22,732 nt of DNA from positions 1 to 22,732 of the forward strand of contig CAZMOG010000024.1 of NCBI GenBank assembly GCA_964567845.1. Reading direction: 5' to 3'. The notes beneath the pieces are model-generated. The model was not told the DNA's origin and did no database searches. It saw only the letters and a program-made list of their open reading frames with translations. This document shows, in pieces, positions 7,635-15,436 of this stretch. This DNA is from RGIG9079 sp964567845 (lineage in GTDB: Bacteria > Bacteroidota > Bacteroidia > Bacteroidales > Marinifilaceae). Position numbers and translations under genes: made by a program. The stretch's first letter is position 1, and every line of letters begins with the position of its first letter.

Positions 7635-9307
7635 ACCACTCTCTGATCTAAATTAATAAAATGAATTGTAAGTTTAAGATCAGAAGCCAAACCAGTATCT
7701 GCATTGACAAAACGGAAAATACATACAGCATCGATAGGCATACTACCAACGCTTACCTTGTAGTTTCTGTTTTTCATTACTACGCTGGATAAATATACAT
7801 CATCGGTAAAATAGACCCTTACCAACTTGGTATAGGTAGTTCCATCGGTTGCTCCATCCGTACCAATAATGCCATCATAAATACTATAATCCTGAAATAT
7901 TGTCGGGTAATCACTTGACATTCCCATAAGAATATGAGTTGCAGATCCTCCAATATCATTCATTACTTGTTCCGAGATTTCCGAATCATTAAAGGCATTC
8001 ATATAATCCAAAAAATGAAATGATTCATCAAAATAAAAAAGAGAATCCTCATAACTATATTGACCGACTACTCTCACATTATGTTCATACGTTGTATTAA
8101 CTGTAACCAACATCTCCACTCCTCTCTGGGTTTTAGAATTAACCAAAAGATATCGGCATCTAAACTCTTTGTTTGAATAGGGTTGTATGTCCGGACCAAA
8201 TAGCATTGGCAAACACATTGCCTCAAATATTCCATCCATTTTAAATTTTAGCCACACTGCCTGACTATTATCGGGCCTCGTTATCACTCCATTATTCCCT
8301 ATCCAAGAATTATAATAGGTCTCATTAGCCCAGACAAAGTCATAATCAATGTCATTACCTCTTGATATATAAAGCACATCCGCTTCTCCCCCAAGCAATT
8401 CGATTATTTCAGGCATATGTTGTGCAATACTAAACTCTGTATACTCCGGCTCGATAGCATTTTGATACAACAACTCAAAATTGAACTTATAACACTTTAC
8501 AACCTGGGTTATACTTGACAAAGATTTTGTGATATTGAATACTACTTTTATGACAAACTCCCGGCCTGTATCATTTGTAATTATACAATATACAAAACTT
8601 TGCGATGTAACATTGTTAATATTCGGGCGAGGGGTTATTTTCATTGATATTTTCGAATTCTCGTTCCTATCTTCTACAAAATCAACATCAAAAAGATCAT
8701 TTGCGAAATCCTGTAGAAGAAGTCCTCCCTCATCATATACTTTAATATGCGCTCTTTTCTCTTGTACGGCTTGTACAAATTCCAATGAATCGCTATACCC
8801 CAATTTAGAATTTATTCTGTATTGCAAATCTCCATAAAAATTCCAGTAATAGGTTCTCATATCACTACTCCACTCCTGAGAATAGATTTTCTCAAAATCT
8901 ACATACGGTTCCTGAAATACCGATGAAGTATCAACGTATATATTTTCTGTCTGAACCAATTGCAATAGCTTTGTTGCCCGAATATGGTTGTAATATGCGT
9001 TAACACTGATATTCGTTCTTCTTGAAATATTATAATCGTTACTATCAACAAACAAAACCAACATTGAATCAACCTGTACTCCTCTACACCAACCAACAGT
9101 TGTATCTATCTCAAAACTCCAACCGTCTCCATTGGTTTTTACATAAACAGTATCAACAGCCTCCTGATTGCTCAATAGCGATATTATTGTTTCGGATAGC
9201 TGCAAAATCAACTCATTCGCACCTCCATCCCACTCATCGGCATCGAATTCATCATAGGTACAAGCCCCAAGCAACAAAAGTGACAATATGCAAACAAAAT
9301 TCCTCAT
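7631..9307 (-). CDS. Lipoprotein 2 with BACON-like domain, divergent paralogue
   Basis: This 558-residue lipoprotein has the lipobox LLGAC (Cys16), then an acidic tether (FDADEWDGG), then a BACON-like domain to about residue 122 (KTNGDGWSF). The middle and last modules keep the family signs: LLGGEADVLYISRG, GNNGV, LLVNSKTQRGVEMLV and YDGIIGTDGA. The first module has lost the GFWF motif seen in lipoproteins 1 and 3. Its 5' end is nearly identical in DNA to that of lipoprotein 1, whereas the body is strongly diverged, which points to gene conversion. The C-terminus is slightly extended (INLDQRVV). The gene begins 13 bases after the lipoprotein 1 stop. Ligand unknown. Confidence 0.85.
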   Translation of the reverse strand: MRNFVCILSLLLLGACTYDEFDADEWDGGANELILQLSETIISLLSNQEAVDTVYVKTNGDGWSFEIDTTVGWCRGVQVDSMLVLFVDSNDYNISRRTNISVNAYYNHIRATKLLQLVQTENIYVDTSSVFQEPYVDFEKIYSQEWSSDMRTYYWNFYGDLQYRINSKLGYSDSLEFVQAVQEKRAHIKVYDEGGLLLQDFANDLFDVDFVEDRNENSKISMKITPRPNINNVTSQSFVYCIITNDTGREFVIKVVFNITKSLSSITQVVKCYKFNFELLYQNAIEPEYTEFSIAQHMPEIIELLGGEADVLYISRGNDIDYDFVWANETYYNSWIGNNGVITRPDNSQAVWLKFKMDGIFEAMCLPMLFGPDIQPYSNKEFRCRYLLVNSKTQRGVEMLVTVNTTYEHNVRVVGQYSYEDSLFYFDESFHFLDYMNAFNDSEISEQVMNDIGGSATHILMGMSSDYPTIFQDYSIYDGIIGTDGATDGTTYTKLVRVYFTDDVYLSSVVMKNRNYKVSVGSMPIDAVCIFRFVNADTGLASDLKLTIHFINLDQRVV

Positions 9308-9315
9308 TCCTAATT
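9206..9315. repeat. 110-bp direct repeat, copy B (5' end of lipoprotein 2 gene)
   Basis: This block matches 10962-11071 in the same orientation with 4 mismatches in 110 positions. It covers the first 34 codons of lipoprotein 2, including the lipobox, and 8 bases before the ATG. Clear similarity fades quickly beyond about 25 further bases into the gene. Confidence 0.9.
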
Positions 9316-9320
9316 CTACT

Positions 9321-11063
9321 CTAATTAATATTTACAGTAAGCATCACATCCGACATTAAATTTAAATCGGTATTGACAAAACGAATTATAACCCTTGCCC
9401 GTGTAGGCAATTTTTCATCCATCAATAATGCTCCATGACACCGGGCCACTGCTATCTTCCCCTGTCCATCGAATCCTATCTGAAAAGAGGCACCTTTCTC
9501 CCACAGTGCAATTCCATCATCACCAAACCAGCCTCCACTATTCTCACTTCTTTCAAATAGACAAGGATAGCAGGCACTATCACTAAAGTATATAACATCG
9601 GCCTTCCCTCCCAATTTTTCAATTATATCTGACCATATAGGATCGGTGGTTATATCATCAATGTCTTGATAATCCTGCACAAATGGAATATTATAATTCA
9701 AAGTATATCTGTCTATAGACATACTATACTCATCAAGTCTCACCTTTATACTCAGTACAACCTCTACTCCCTTCCGGGTTTGAGAATTAATCAAATATAA
9801 TCGAGTTTTAAAGAGAGAATCACAATATGGCAAATCCTCAAATTCGAATGTTATATTTCTACTACTTGCCATAAACATTCCATCGTTTAATGGCTCCAAA
9901 CAGACGGCCATAGTATTTTTGTCTCCCTCTAATGGAGGCTCAACACCTCCATTGGTCCCAAACCACCATCCACAATAGGCTCCATCACGCCACTGAAAAT
10001 CATTATCAACCCCTCCCCATGAAATGTAATATCGGTCTACCTCTCCACCAATAAGAGCCTCAGACTGCCATATATATTCATTGAACGATATACGAGTCTT
10101 AACATCTTTCACGTCCGCACGACAAGGAATTTCATACTCCACATCAAAGTGACCTACAGTTGTTGTCTGACTTGGTAATGATTTATGTACATTAAGGAGC
10201 AGTTTCAATACAAATTCTTCCCCCTTTTCTGATACAAATACATAATATGCAACATATTGCGCATCTACATTCGGAACATTCGGACTTAAATAAATTACAG
10301 TCTCCACATAATCAATACCTTCTGGATCTGATGTAAAATCCCAACACAAGACACCCTCTGCTGCCGTTGTTACAGTTCCATCGGCAGAAAACCAAAAACC
10401 AATATCTGCAGTTCTGTCATTTACGATATTTTTACTTATTGTTCCGTCAACGTCAAAACCTTTTATAGAGAGTCTTCGTTCCTCTATCTCGGTCATATAA
10501 TCAACATCGGTAACTTGTATAGCTGTTGTATCATATACTCCCATACAAAATTTGCAGAAAATAAGGTCTTGAATCCCTTCACCTATTCTAAAAGGCAGAT
10601 AATTTGTATATCTGCACCACTCAAGGTCCAACTCTACCGTGTAATCAACCTCATCAACGTTGAAACCCTCCTCTTCATGCGGTATATCCTGCTTCAATTT
10701 GGGAGGCTGAACTATATATATCGATTTGGAGATCTGAATATCGTTATAAAATGCAACAATATCTATTGTTGCTACTCTGGGGAATTCAGTATAGTTGCTA
10801 TCGATGGTAACAATCAACATGGTATCGCGCCTCATTACATTATACCAATCACGAGCAGGGTCAGCAATGAAAGACCAACTCTCTCCGTTTGTCATTATAA
10901 AAACAGTATCAACTATATCTTTATTATTACGCAAAGAGATTGTTGTTTCCGATAGCTCCAGAATCAACTCATTCGCACCTCCATCCCACTCATCGGCATC
11001 GAATCCATTGTAGGTACAAGCCCCAAGCAAAAAAAGTGACAATATGCAAACAAAATTCCTCAT
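9321..11063 (-). CDS. Lipoprotein 1 with BACON-like domain and repeated beta modules
   Basis: This is the longest (580 residues) and first of the three tandem lipoproteins. Signal and lipobox: LLGAC with Cys16, then YNGFDADEWDGG, an acidic stretch that suits a surface-export tether. A BACON-like domain runs about 30-122 (LSETTISL, TNGESWSF, IYIVQPP). Three modules follow. The first has GFWFSADGTVTT and LYLSPNVPNVDAQYVAYY-like strands, the second has YYISWGGVDNDF, WWFGTNGGV and LINSQTRKGVEVVL, and the third has GGWFGDDGIALW and ends VMLTVNIN. The start lies 2 bases after the barrel gene stop, with AGGA just before the ATG. Known BACON proteins are often tied to glycans or mucins, but no enzyme domain is present here. 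Binding partner unknown. Confidence 0.86.
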   Translation of the reverse strand: MRNFVCILSLFLLGACTYNGFDADEWDGGANELILELSETTISLRNNKDIVDTVFIMTNGESWSFIADPARDWYNVMRRDTMLIVTIDSNYTEFPRVATIDIVAFYNDIQISKSIYIVQPPKLKQDIPHEEEGFNVDEVDYTVELDLEWCRYTNYLPFRIGEGIQDLIFCKFCMGVYDTTAIQVTDVDYMTEIEERRLSIKGFDVDGTISKNIVNDRTADIGFWFSADGTVTTAAEGVLCWDFTSDPEGIDYVETVIYLSPNVPNVDAQYVAYYVFVSEKGEEFVLKLLLNVHKSLPSQTTTVGHFDVEYEIPCRADVKDVKTRISFNEYIWQSEALIGGEVDRYYISWGGVDNDFQWRDGAYCGWWFGTNGGVEPPLEGDKNTMAVCLEPLNDGMFMASSRNITFEFEDLPYCDSLFKTRLYLINSQTRKGVEVVLSIKVRLDEYSMSIDRYTLNYNIPFVQDYQDIDDITTDPIWSDIIEKLGGKADVIYFSDSACYPCLFERSENSGGWFGDDGIALWEKGASFQIGFDGQGKIAVARCHGALLMDEKLPTRARVIIRFVNTDLNLMSDVMLTVNIN

Positions 11064-11071
11064 TCCTAATT
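10962..11071. repeat. 110-bp direct repeat, copy A (5' end of lipoprotein 1 gene)
   Basis: This is the partner of 9206-9315 (106 of 110 identical). It spans the first 34 codons and also covers the last codon and stop of the upstream barrel gene. Copy B therefore carries a fossil of the same junction (AATTAGGA before its ATG). Confidence 0.9.
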
Positions 11072-11914
11072 GAAAACATACCCCACTCCTACATGGAAAT
11101 CCACAATAACCTTCGAAGTTGTCATCATCAGAACACCACCGTTCACATAGAAATTCTTAAAGTTATACAGTGCTCCAAAATCAAGTTGAAAACCATTAAA
11201 AGAGTCACTATAGAAATAATCCTCATACTTTCTCCACTGATTAGCATACTCACCATAGCCAACACCAACCTGAAAAAAGAGCGATGGAATTACCGCCACT
11301 TGCACTCCGGCAGTAAGAGATGTTCTGATTTTATACTGACGCTCTGCTCCGGAGGGGTTATAAAGCTTACCATCTGTTCTGTAGTTTTCAATCTCGAAAC
11401 CTCGCCTACTCCTAAATGTAGAATTAAATCGAAGAAATGCGCCAAAACGTTTTCCATAGGCAAACATCACACCAAAGGGAGCATATCCGGAGAAGGCATA
11501 ACCTGCCATTTTATATACCTGAAAACGATCATCTCCCTCGGGCGGAAATACCGTAAAAAGTAATTTCTGTTTTGAATGAAGCATTAGTCTAACATATTCC
11601 TTGACATATCCGGGAGCAGATACCGATATTACTCTTTTGGCCTCCTCGCTGATATCGAAAAGGAAACGATACATGTATAGGCTATCACTGTTTATCTCAA
11701 CACTGCACTTCTCGCCAAGCGTTGATGAAATATTCAAATCCTTTATTGGCGAAAGGATTATAACCGACGCCATATTCTCTTCAGGAACAAATGAGAAGAC
11801 TTCGGAAACCGGCTTGATTATCAAGTGTTTTTGACATTTTGCTTCAGACGCAAAGAATATTAATGCCAAAAACAATAATTTTAATAACGTAAATCTCAAT
11901 ATATTATTAGCCAT
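11066..11914 (-). CDS. Probable outer-membrane beta-barrel protein with N-terminal PEGA-like domain
   Basis: This 282-residue exported protein has a signal peptide of about 27 residues (LLKLLFLALIFFASEAKC). Residues about 30-125 form a beta-rich domain whose end, VISVSAPGYVKEYVRL, resembles PEGA domains. From about 135 the chain alternates glycine and aromatic residues (YAFSGYAPFGVMFAYGKRFG, then VQVAVIPSLFFQVGVGYGEY) as in small beta-barrels, and it ends in VGVGYVFN, a plausible barrel-insertion end. About eight short strands could be accommodated. The start overlaps the preceding gene by 19 bases; the stop lies 2 bases before lipoprotein 1. It may anchor or expose the lipoproteins that follow, which is inference from gene order alone. 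Confidence 0.75.
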   Translation of the reverse strand: MANNILRFTLLKLLFLALIFFASEAKCQKHLIIKPVSEVFSFVPEENMASVIILSPIKDLNISSTLGEKCSVEINSDSLYMYRFLFDISEEAKRVISVSAPGYVKEYVRLMLHSKQKLLFTVFPPEGDDRFQVYKMAGYAFSGYAPFGVMFAYGKRFGAFLRFNSTFRSRRGFEIENYRTDGKLYNPSGAERQYKIRTSLTAGVQVAVIPSLFFQVGVGYGEYANQWRKYEDYFYSDSFNGFQLDFGALYNFKNFYVNGGVLMMTTSKVIVDFHVGVGYVFN

Positions 11915-12564
11915 ATTTTTGTTAAAACATCTAGAAAATCGACAAGCGCTACACTATTGCCACTTTTTAAATCCACCCGTTGTTCTCCACCCGGTTCAAG
12001 AAAAGCTGTTACTTTACCAGTAGAATCAAAAACCACTATATAGCACGGATCTATATTTTTTATCATATCCATTCGACCATACATAACTCTGTTGGTCAGA
12101 TGTAATCTTTGCAACTCTACCCCCAACTCAGACAACTTTTCATAGGTTGCCAAGGAATCTGCGAGCGTCATGCAATACTGCTTTACAGTAGGCAATGAGT
12201 CTATGGATTTTAATTGAAAATGAGATTTCGGAATATAGGCACAAACATAATATCTGTCCGACGTTACGTAATACATAGTAGAACCATACAACTTCATCAG
12301 TGAATCAACATGAAGCTCTGTCGTATTATGTTGCTGCATTATATAAACCCCCAATAGCTGTACAGCATCGGCCTCTACTCTCTTTAAATCGTTACCTACA
12401 GCATCGAAATAGTAATATTCATTTGAAAGCTTAATACCCCGAATCTGATTTCTTGTCTCCTGATAAGAATCTTTTATATCAATAACTACCCTCTCCTGCG
12501 CCCCGACCACATACGAAGGATACAAGAATAGCACGATTGACAATATGGACAACATTAATCGCAT
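11896..12564 (-). CDS. Secreted protein of unknown function, LPP20-like middle
   Basis: I do not recognise a named family for this 222-residue protein. It has a signal peptide (residues 1-23, ending VVGAQ). The region about 48-112 has the pattern of LPP20/FlgT-type repeats: an alpha segment with EADAVQLLGVYI followed by strands ending YYVCAYIPKS. The C-terminal part (174-222) starts CYIVVFDSTGKVTAFLEPG and ends in a hydrophobic strand, IWLIIY, a pattern I associate with Bacteroidota secreted proteins. It overlaps the upstream gene by 10 bases and the downstream gene by 19, so translation is probably coupled. Periplasmic or envelope location is inferred from the signal peptide. Confidence 0.7.
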   Translation of the reverse strand: MRLMLSILSIVLFLYPSYVVGAQERVVIDIKDSYQETRNQIRGIKLSNEYYYFDAVGNDLKRVEADAVQLLGVYIMQQHNTTELHVDSLMKLYGSTMYYVTSDRYYVCAYIPKSHFQLKSIDSLPTVKQYCMTLADSLATYEKLSELGVELQRLHLTNRVMYGRMDMIKNIDPCYIVVFDSTGKVTAFLEPGGEQRVDLKSGNSVALVDFLDVLTKIWLIIY

Positions 12565-13568
12565 TCGAAATCACTGATTGAAAAGATATCTACACTACGA
12601 AGCAACTCGCCATTCTTATATTTTTCAGGTTGCCATGTTCTGACATGGATAATAGGCTCGGTTTGATTACGGAAATCGACAAGCAAAAATACATATCCCA
12701 TGTCTCCATATCTATCAGAACTCCACCCCTGTTTAAGGGTCACTCCATAATAATTGGATTTTTCCGGATGTTTAACTACCTTAATATCATTGAAATCAAC
12801 CTTTACAGTTCTATTGGTCGCAAAGACTCTTGACAAGCTCTTTATATATTCACTCTTAGTTTTAATTATCTGCTCAAAACGCGGAGTGTTTAAAATCAGA
12901 TTATTATCATCGGTAGCCACTCGCTTTATTTCGCGACCAACAATTATCAACGCATCATCGCTAAATACATCGCTAATGAAGGTTATATCTTTTTTATTGT
13001 ATGCTGTACGAAAACGCTCAACAAAATCGACAATAAGCATACGTCTATTCAGGTCAGTCTCCTCTTGATTGCTTTTGATAACCTTTGAATAGAGATGCGA
13101 TGATATTGCAAAGTGGACATCCTCAATTACACCTGCAGGCGAGATATTAATCACCAATTCCTGATATAATTCATCATCGTACTTTGCATCGTCCGAGGGC
13201 ATCATTACGATAGGAATATTTCTAATCTGCCAATAACTTTCCGCACGTAGAAGTGGCTGAATCACTTCTGTTTCACTGACACGGAAGTGACAATTCTCCC
13301 ACAAATCAACCAAATATTCTGCAGCTCGCGGTGTAATAGATATGTTATTGAGATTTACCACTCTATTTTCAAACTGAGCAGAGTTAAATTCTGTACACAA
13401 CGAACTTAAATTTTTGGAAAGTTTGGTGCCAAATTCAAAATCGGTTGCACCTGTAACAATCACCTCGGTCACATATTGTGCCCTTGAAGCGCAGTTATAA
13501 CCAAATATCAAACAAAGCGAAAGCAGAACGCTCTTTACAATCATATTGAAATTCATGTTACGTATCAT
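12555..13568 (-). CDS. Exported protein with C-terminal NTF2-like domain
   Basis: This 337-residue protein has a signal sequence (hydrophobic 10-25, likely cut after SRAQ at 28-31). Residues 32-165 contain strand-rich patterns ending with ISPAGVIEDVHFAIS. From about 175 the sequence has an NTF2-like/SnoaL layout: a helix with DFVERFRTAY (181-190), then FSDDALIIVG (202-211), YYGVTLKQGW (273-282), GYVFLLVDF and HVRTWQP (308-314). I know this pattern from other Bacteroidota hypothetical proteins, but not its job; no catalytic residues are obvious. The ATG overlaps the kinase stop as ATGA, so kinase and NTF2-like protein are probably co-translated. In-frame ATGs at codons 5 and 9 are alternative starts. 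Confidence 0.78.
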   Translation of the reverse strand: MIRNMNFNMIVKSVLLSLCLIFGYNCASRAQYVTEVIVTGATDFEFGTKLSKNLSSLCTEFNSAQFENRVVNLNNISITPRAAEYLVDLWENCHFRVSETEVIQPLLRAESYWQIRNIPIVMMPSDDAKYDDELYQELVINISPAGVIEDVHFAISSHLYSKVIKSNQEETDLNRRMLIVDFVERFRTAYNKKDITFISDVFSDDALIIVGREIKRVATDDNNLILNTPRFEQIIKTKSEYIKSLSRVFATNRTVKVDFNDIKVVKHPEKSNYYGVTLKQGWSSDRYGDMGYVFLLVDFRNQTEPIIHVRTWQPEKYKNGELLRSVDIFSISDFECD

Positions 13569-14764
13569 TTTGTGCGGCCGAAGTTCATTGTAGCCTTTAA
13601 CTCCTTACGTGAATTATAAAGCTTTCCGTACTCTGGAACTCCGGCATAGAATTTACCTATAAAGGTATCGCCTTTTTCTGAATATCGCAACTTACTATCA
13701 TTAGAATTTATCAAATAGGACTCACAGTATGTAAAAGCGCCATTCCCATGCGGTACACCATCGAGTATTTCTCCAACATACTGTCCATGTGGAAGTTGCA
13801 GTACTCCATTAATCTGTTTATGATTAGAGACCACAACACTGTCATTACTATCATTAACCTTATCTTCAACAGCCAATGTATCTATCACTATCTGTTCAAC
13901 CTTAGTATTACCAATTATATCCACTCCTTTATCATCCCTCCAACTTAAAAGACCAAACACCAATACCCCTATCAATATAATTAGAATCGGTATCGTAATT
14001 AACCTTTTATAAGTGCTCGATGTAATTAAATCCTGAATTATATCATCAGCGTATTGATAACGGTCATCTCTACTCTGAGCTAAACACCTCTTGGCCACTT
14101 TCTTGAACGAACCGCGCGGTCTGCCCCCAAACATATCGTAAATTAAAAGACCTATTGCATAGATATCGGAACGACCATCTGGCACCTCGCCCGCCAAAAC
14201 CTCCGGCGACGCATATTTATAAGTTCCTGCCGGAGCTTTCATTACTGCAGAATCACAACTGTCTGCATATCCAAAATCTATCAGCTTAACATGATTACCA
14301 TTGTTCGTAATCATAATATTTTCAGGACGCAAATCTCTATGAATAATTCCTTTGCAGTGAATATACGATAATGCGTTACATAATTCTTTAATAATCCTTG
14401 AAGCTCGGACGGATGTTATATACCTTGCCGTTATAAACTGCTTTAAGGTTAATCCATCAATATATTCCTGAACTATGCAATCTCCTATCCCTTCCACAAA
14501 CTCTCGGCCATACGTTCTGGCAATATTTGAATGATCACAATTATATGAGTAATCAAACTCCTTATCCCACATCGTTACTATCACCGACGACTCCTGGAAC
14601 TCAGGTTTTATTGCTTTAAGGATAAACCATTTACCATCACGTTTGGCTTTATAGCAAATTGAAACCCCACCTTTTGACACATAAAGCTGTTGCACCTCTG
14701 TAAAGAGATGCTTTTGCGACATTAAATCTGTCAAGAAACCGGAATCCTCTTCGCATCCTATCAT
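13565..14764 (-). CDS. Transmembrane eukaryotic-like Ser/Thr kinase with C-terminal MORN repeats
   Basis: This 399-residue Hanks-type kinase is anchored in the inner membrane. The catalytic domain (about 26-248) has ATP-binding K50 (ILKAI), likely helix-C E69, HRDLRPEN with catalytic D144 and N149, DFG (163-165), the activation segment AGTYKYASPE and structural D200 (SDIYAIG). The glycine-rich loop is reduced to KGGVS, and arginine replaces the usual lysine two residues after the catalytic aspartate. One membrane helix spans about 255-274. The C-terminal part (from about 322), predicted outside the cytoplasm, holds two MORN-like repeats, GQYVGEILDGVPHGNGAF and GDTFIGKFYAGVPEYGKLY. All catalytic residues needed for activity are present. 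It starts 1 base after the preceding stop. Targets are unknown; the first operon product is a reasonable candidate. Confidence 0.92.
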   Translation of the reverse strand: MIGCEEDSGFLTDLMSQKHLFTEVQQLYVSKGGVSICYKAKRDGKWFILKAIKPEFQESSVIVTMWDKEFDYSYNCDHSNIARTYGREFVEGIGDCIVQEYIDGLTLKQFITARYITSVRASRIIKELCNALSYIHCKGIIHRDLRPENIMITNNGNHVKLIDFGYADSCDSAVMKAPAGTYKYASPEVLAGEVPDGRSDIYAIGLLIYDMFGGRPRGSFKKVAKRCLAQSRDDRYQYADDIIQDLITSSTYKRLITIPILIILIGVLVFGLLSWRDDKGVDIIGNTKVEQIVIDTLAVEDKVNDSNDSVVVSNHKQINGVLQLPHGQYVGEILDGVPHGNGAFTYCESYLINSNDSKLRYSEKGDTFIGKFYAGVPEYGKLYNSRKELKATMNFGRTK

Positions 14765-14765
14765 A

Positions 14766-15344
14766 TTAATTTACACACTTAGATAAAGTAACCAAACCTC
14801 CATTTAATCCTGCAATATAGGAGCCTAACTCATTATCACCCCTATGTACCATCGGGATATATAACGGTTCATTCAACATAAAGATCGATACCTTGAAAGT
14901 ATCTCCTACAAATAATTTTGAATTTCTGGATTCGACAACCTCATAATTGGAATCACCCAGATATTTCAATCGAAGATACCTGTTAGGAGCCCATCCTAAT
15001 TCTATTATACTACCCTCATCCAGTTTACACGACCATATCTGATTATCTTCAAGGAAAGACGAGGACATGGTACATGTATCTAACATATCTGTATAAAAAT
15101 CCTCATAACAAGAATAACCAATATACCTTGAGATTATATCAAGAGTTGTTATTGTTGGTTTATGGCGATCACTTACATAACCATATAATCTCTTTAAGGT
15201 TGCCATTGATATGTATCCGGCACCACTATCTGAAATTTGCTCAGCCAACATTTTATAATCGTTTGTAGTATATTTCCCCGATTTAAATTTGTCTTTTACT
15301 TTTTTCAACAATAAATCAACCTCCGTATATCGTGACTGCTCCAT
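14766..15344 (-). CDS. Small two-domain protein, probable DNA-binding or sensory regulator
   Basis: This is the first gene of the operon (192 residues, no signal peptide, so cytoplasmic). The N-terminal half (about 8-85) is helical with ISMATLKRLYGYV (45-57) and TITTLDIISRYIGYSCYEDF (64-83). This pattern is frequent in Bacteroidota proteins and looks like a helix-turn-helix, or XRE-like, fold. The C-terminal half (about 108-188) is beta-rich: GSIIELGWAPNRYLRLKYLG, SRNSKLFVGDTF and SYIAGLNGGLVTL, suggesting a small barrel. It could autoregulate the operon or be a kinase substrate (several Ser/Thr at 92-96); both are inference. The ATG lies about 16 bases past the predicted transcription start. 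Confidence 0.75.
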   Translation of the reverse strand: MEQSRYTEVDLLLKKVKDKFKSGKYTTNDYKMLAEQISDSGAGYISMATLKRLYGYVSDRHKPTITTLDIISRYIGYSCYEDFYTDMLDTCTMSSSFLEDNQIWSCKLDEGSIIELGWAPNRYLRLKYLGDSNYEVVESRNSKLFVGDTFKVSIFMLNEPLYIPMVHRGDNELGSYIAGLNGGLVTLSKCVN

Positions 15345-15365
15345 TTTTACTATATTTATTTATCG

Positions 15366-15398
15366 CAAAAGTACAAATTATTAACCAGAAAGTCCAAT
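15366..15398 (-). promoter_or_regulatory. Promoter of the kinase-lipoprotein operon
   Basis: Read leftward, TACTTTTG (15366-15373) fully matches the -7 consensus. An ATTG (15395-15398) lies 21 bases upstream as a -33 element with one mismatch. The start is predicted near 15360, about 16 bases before the first ATG. No other good promoter was noticed between operon genes, though internal ones were not searched exhaustively. Confidence 0.6.
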
Positions 15399-15432
15399 AA
15401 TTGTCCATATAGTATCGGTTCATTTTGGTTCA
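15392..15432. repeat. Two pairs of short direct repeats around the operon -33 region
   Basis: TGGAC (minus strand) occurs at 15392-15396 and 15403-15407, 11 bp apart, overlapping the -33 element. TGAACC (minus strand) occurs at 15417-15422 and 15427-15432, 10 bp apart. Helical-turn spacing next to a promoter suits binding of a dimeric regulator, but each unit is only 5-6 bp, so chance is possible. Confidence 0.35.
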
Positions 15433-15436
15433 AGTA

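Noticed and set aside
5955..11063. Polysaccharide utilisation locus (PUL)
   Set aside because: BACON-like domains suggest it, but no SusC/SusD pair, glycoside hydrolase, sulfatase or hybrid two-component sensor is present.
10940..11563. 207-codon open frame on the plus strand across the lipoprotein 1 and barrel gene junction
   Set aside because: It is antisense to two well-supported genes, and the sister frame at 9022-9324 arises from the same repeated DNA; the protein is low in recognisable features.
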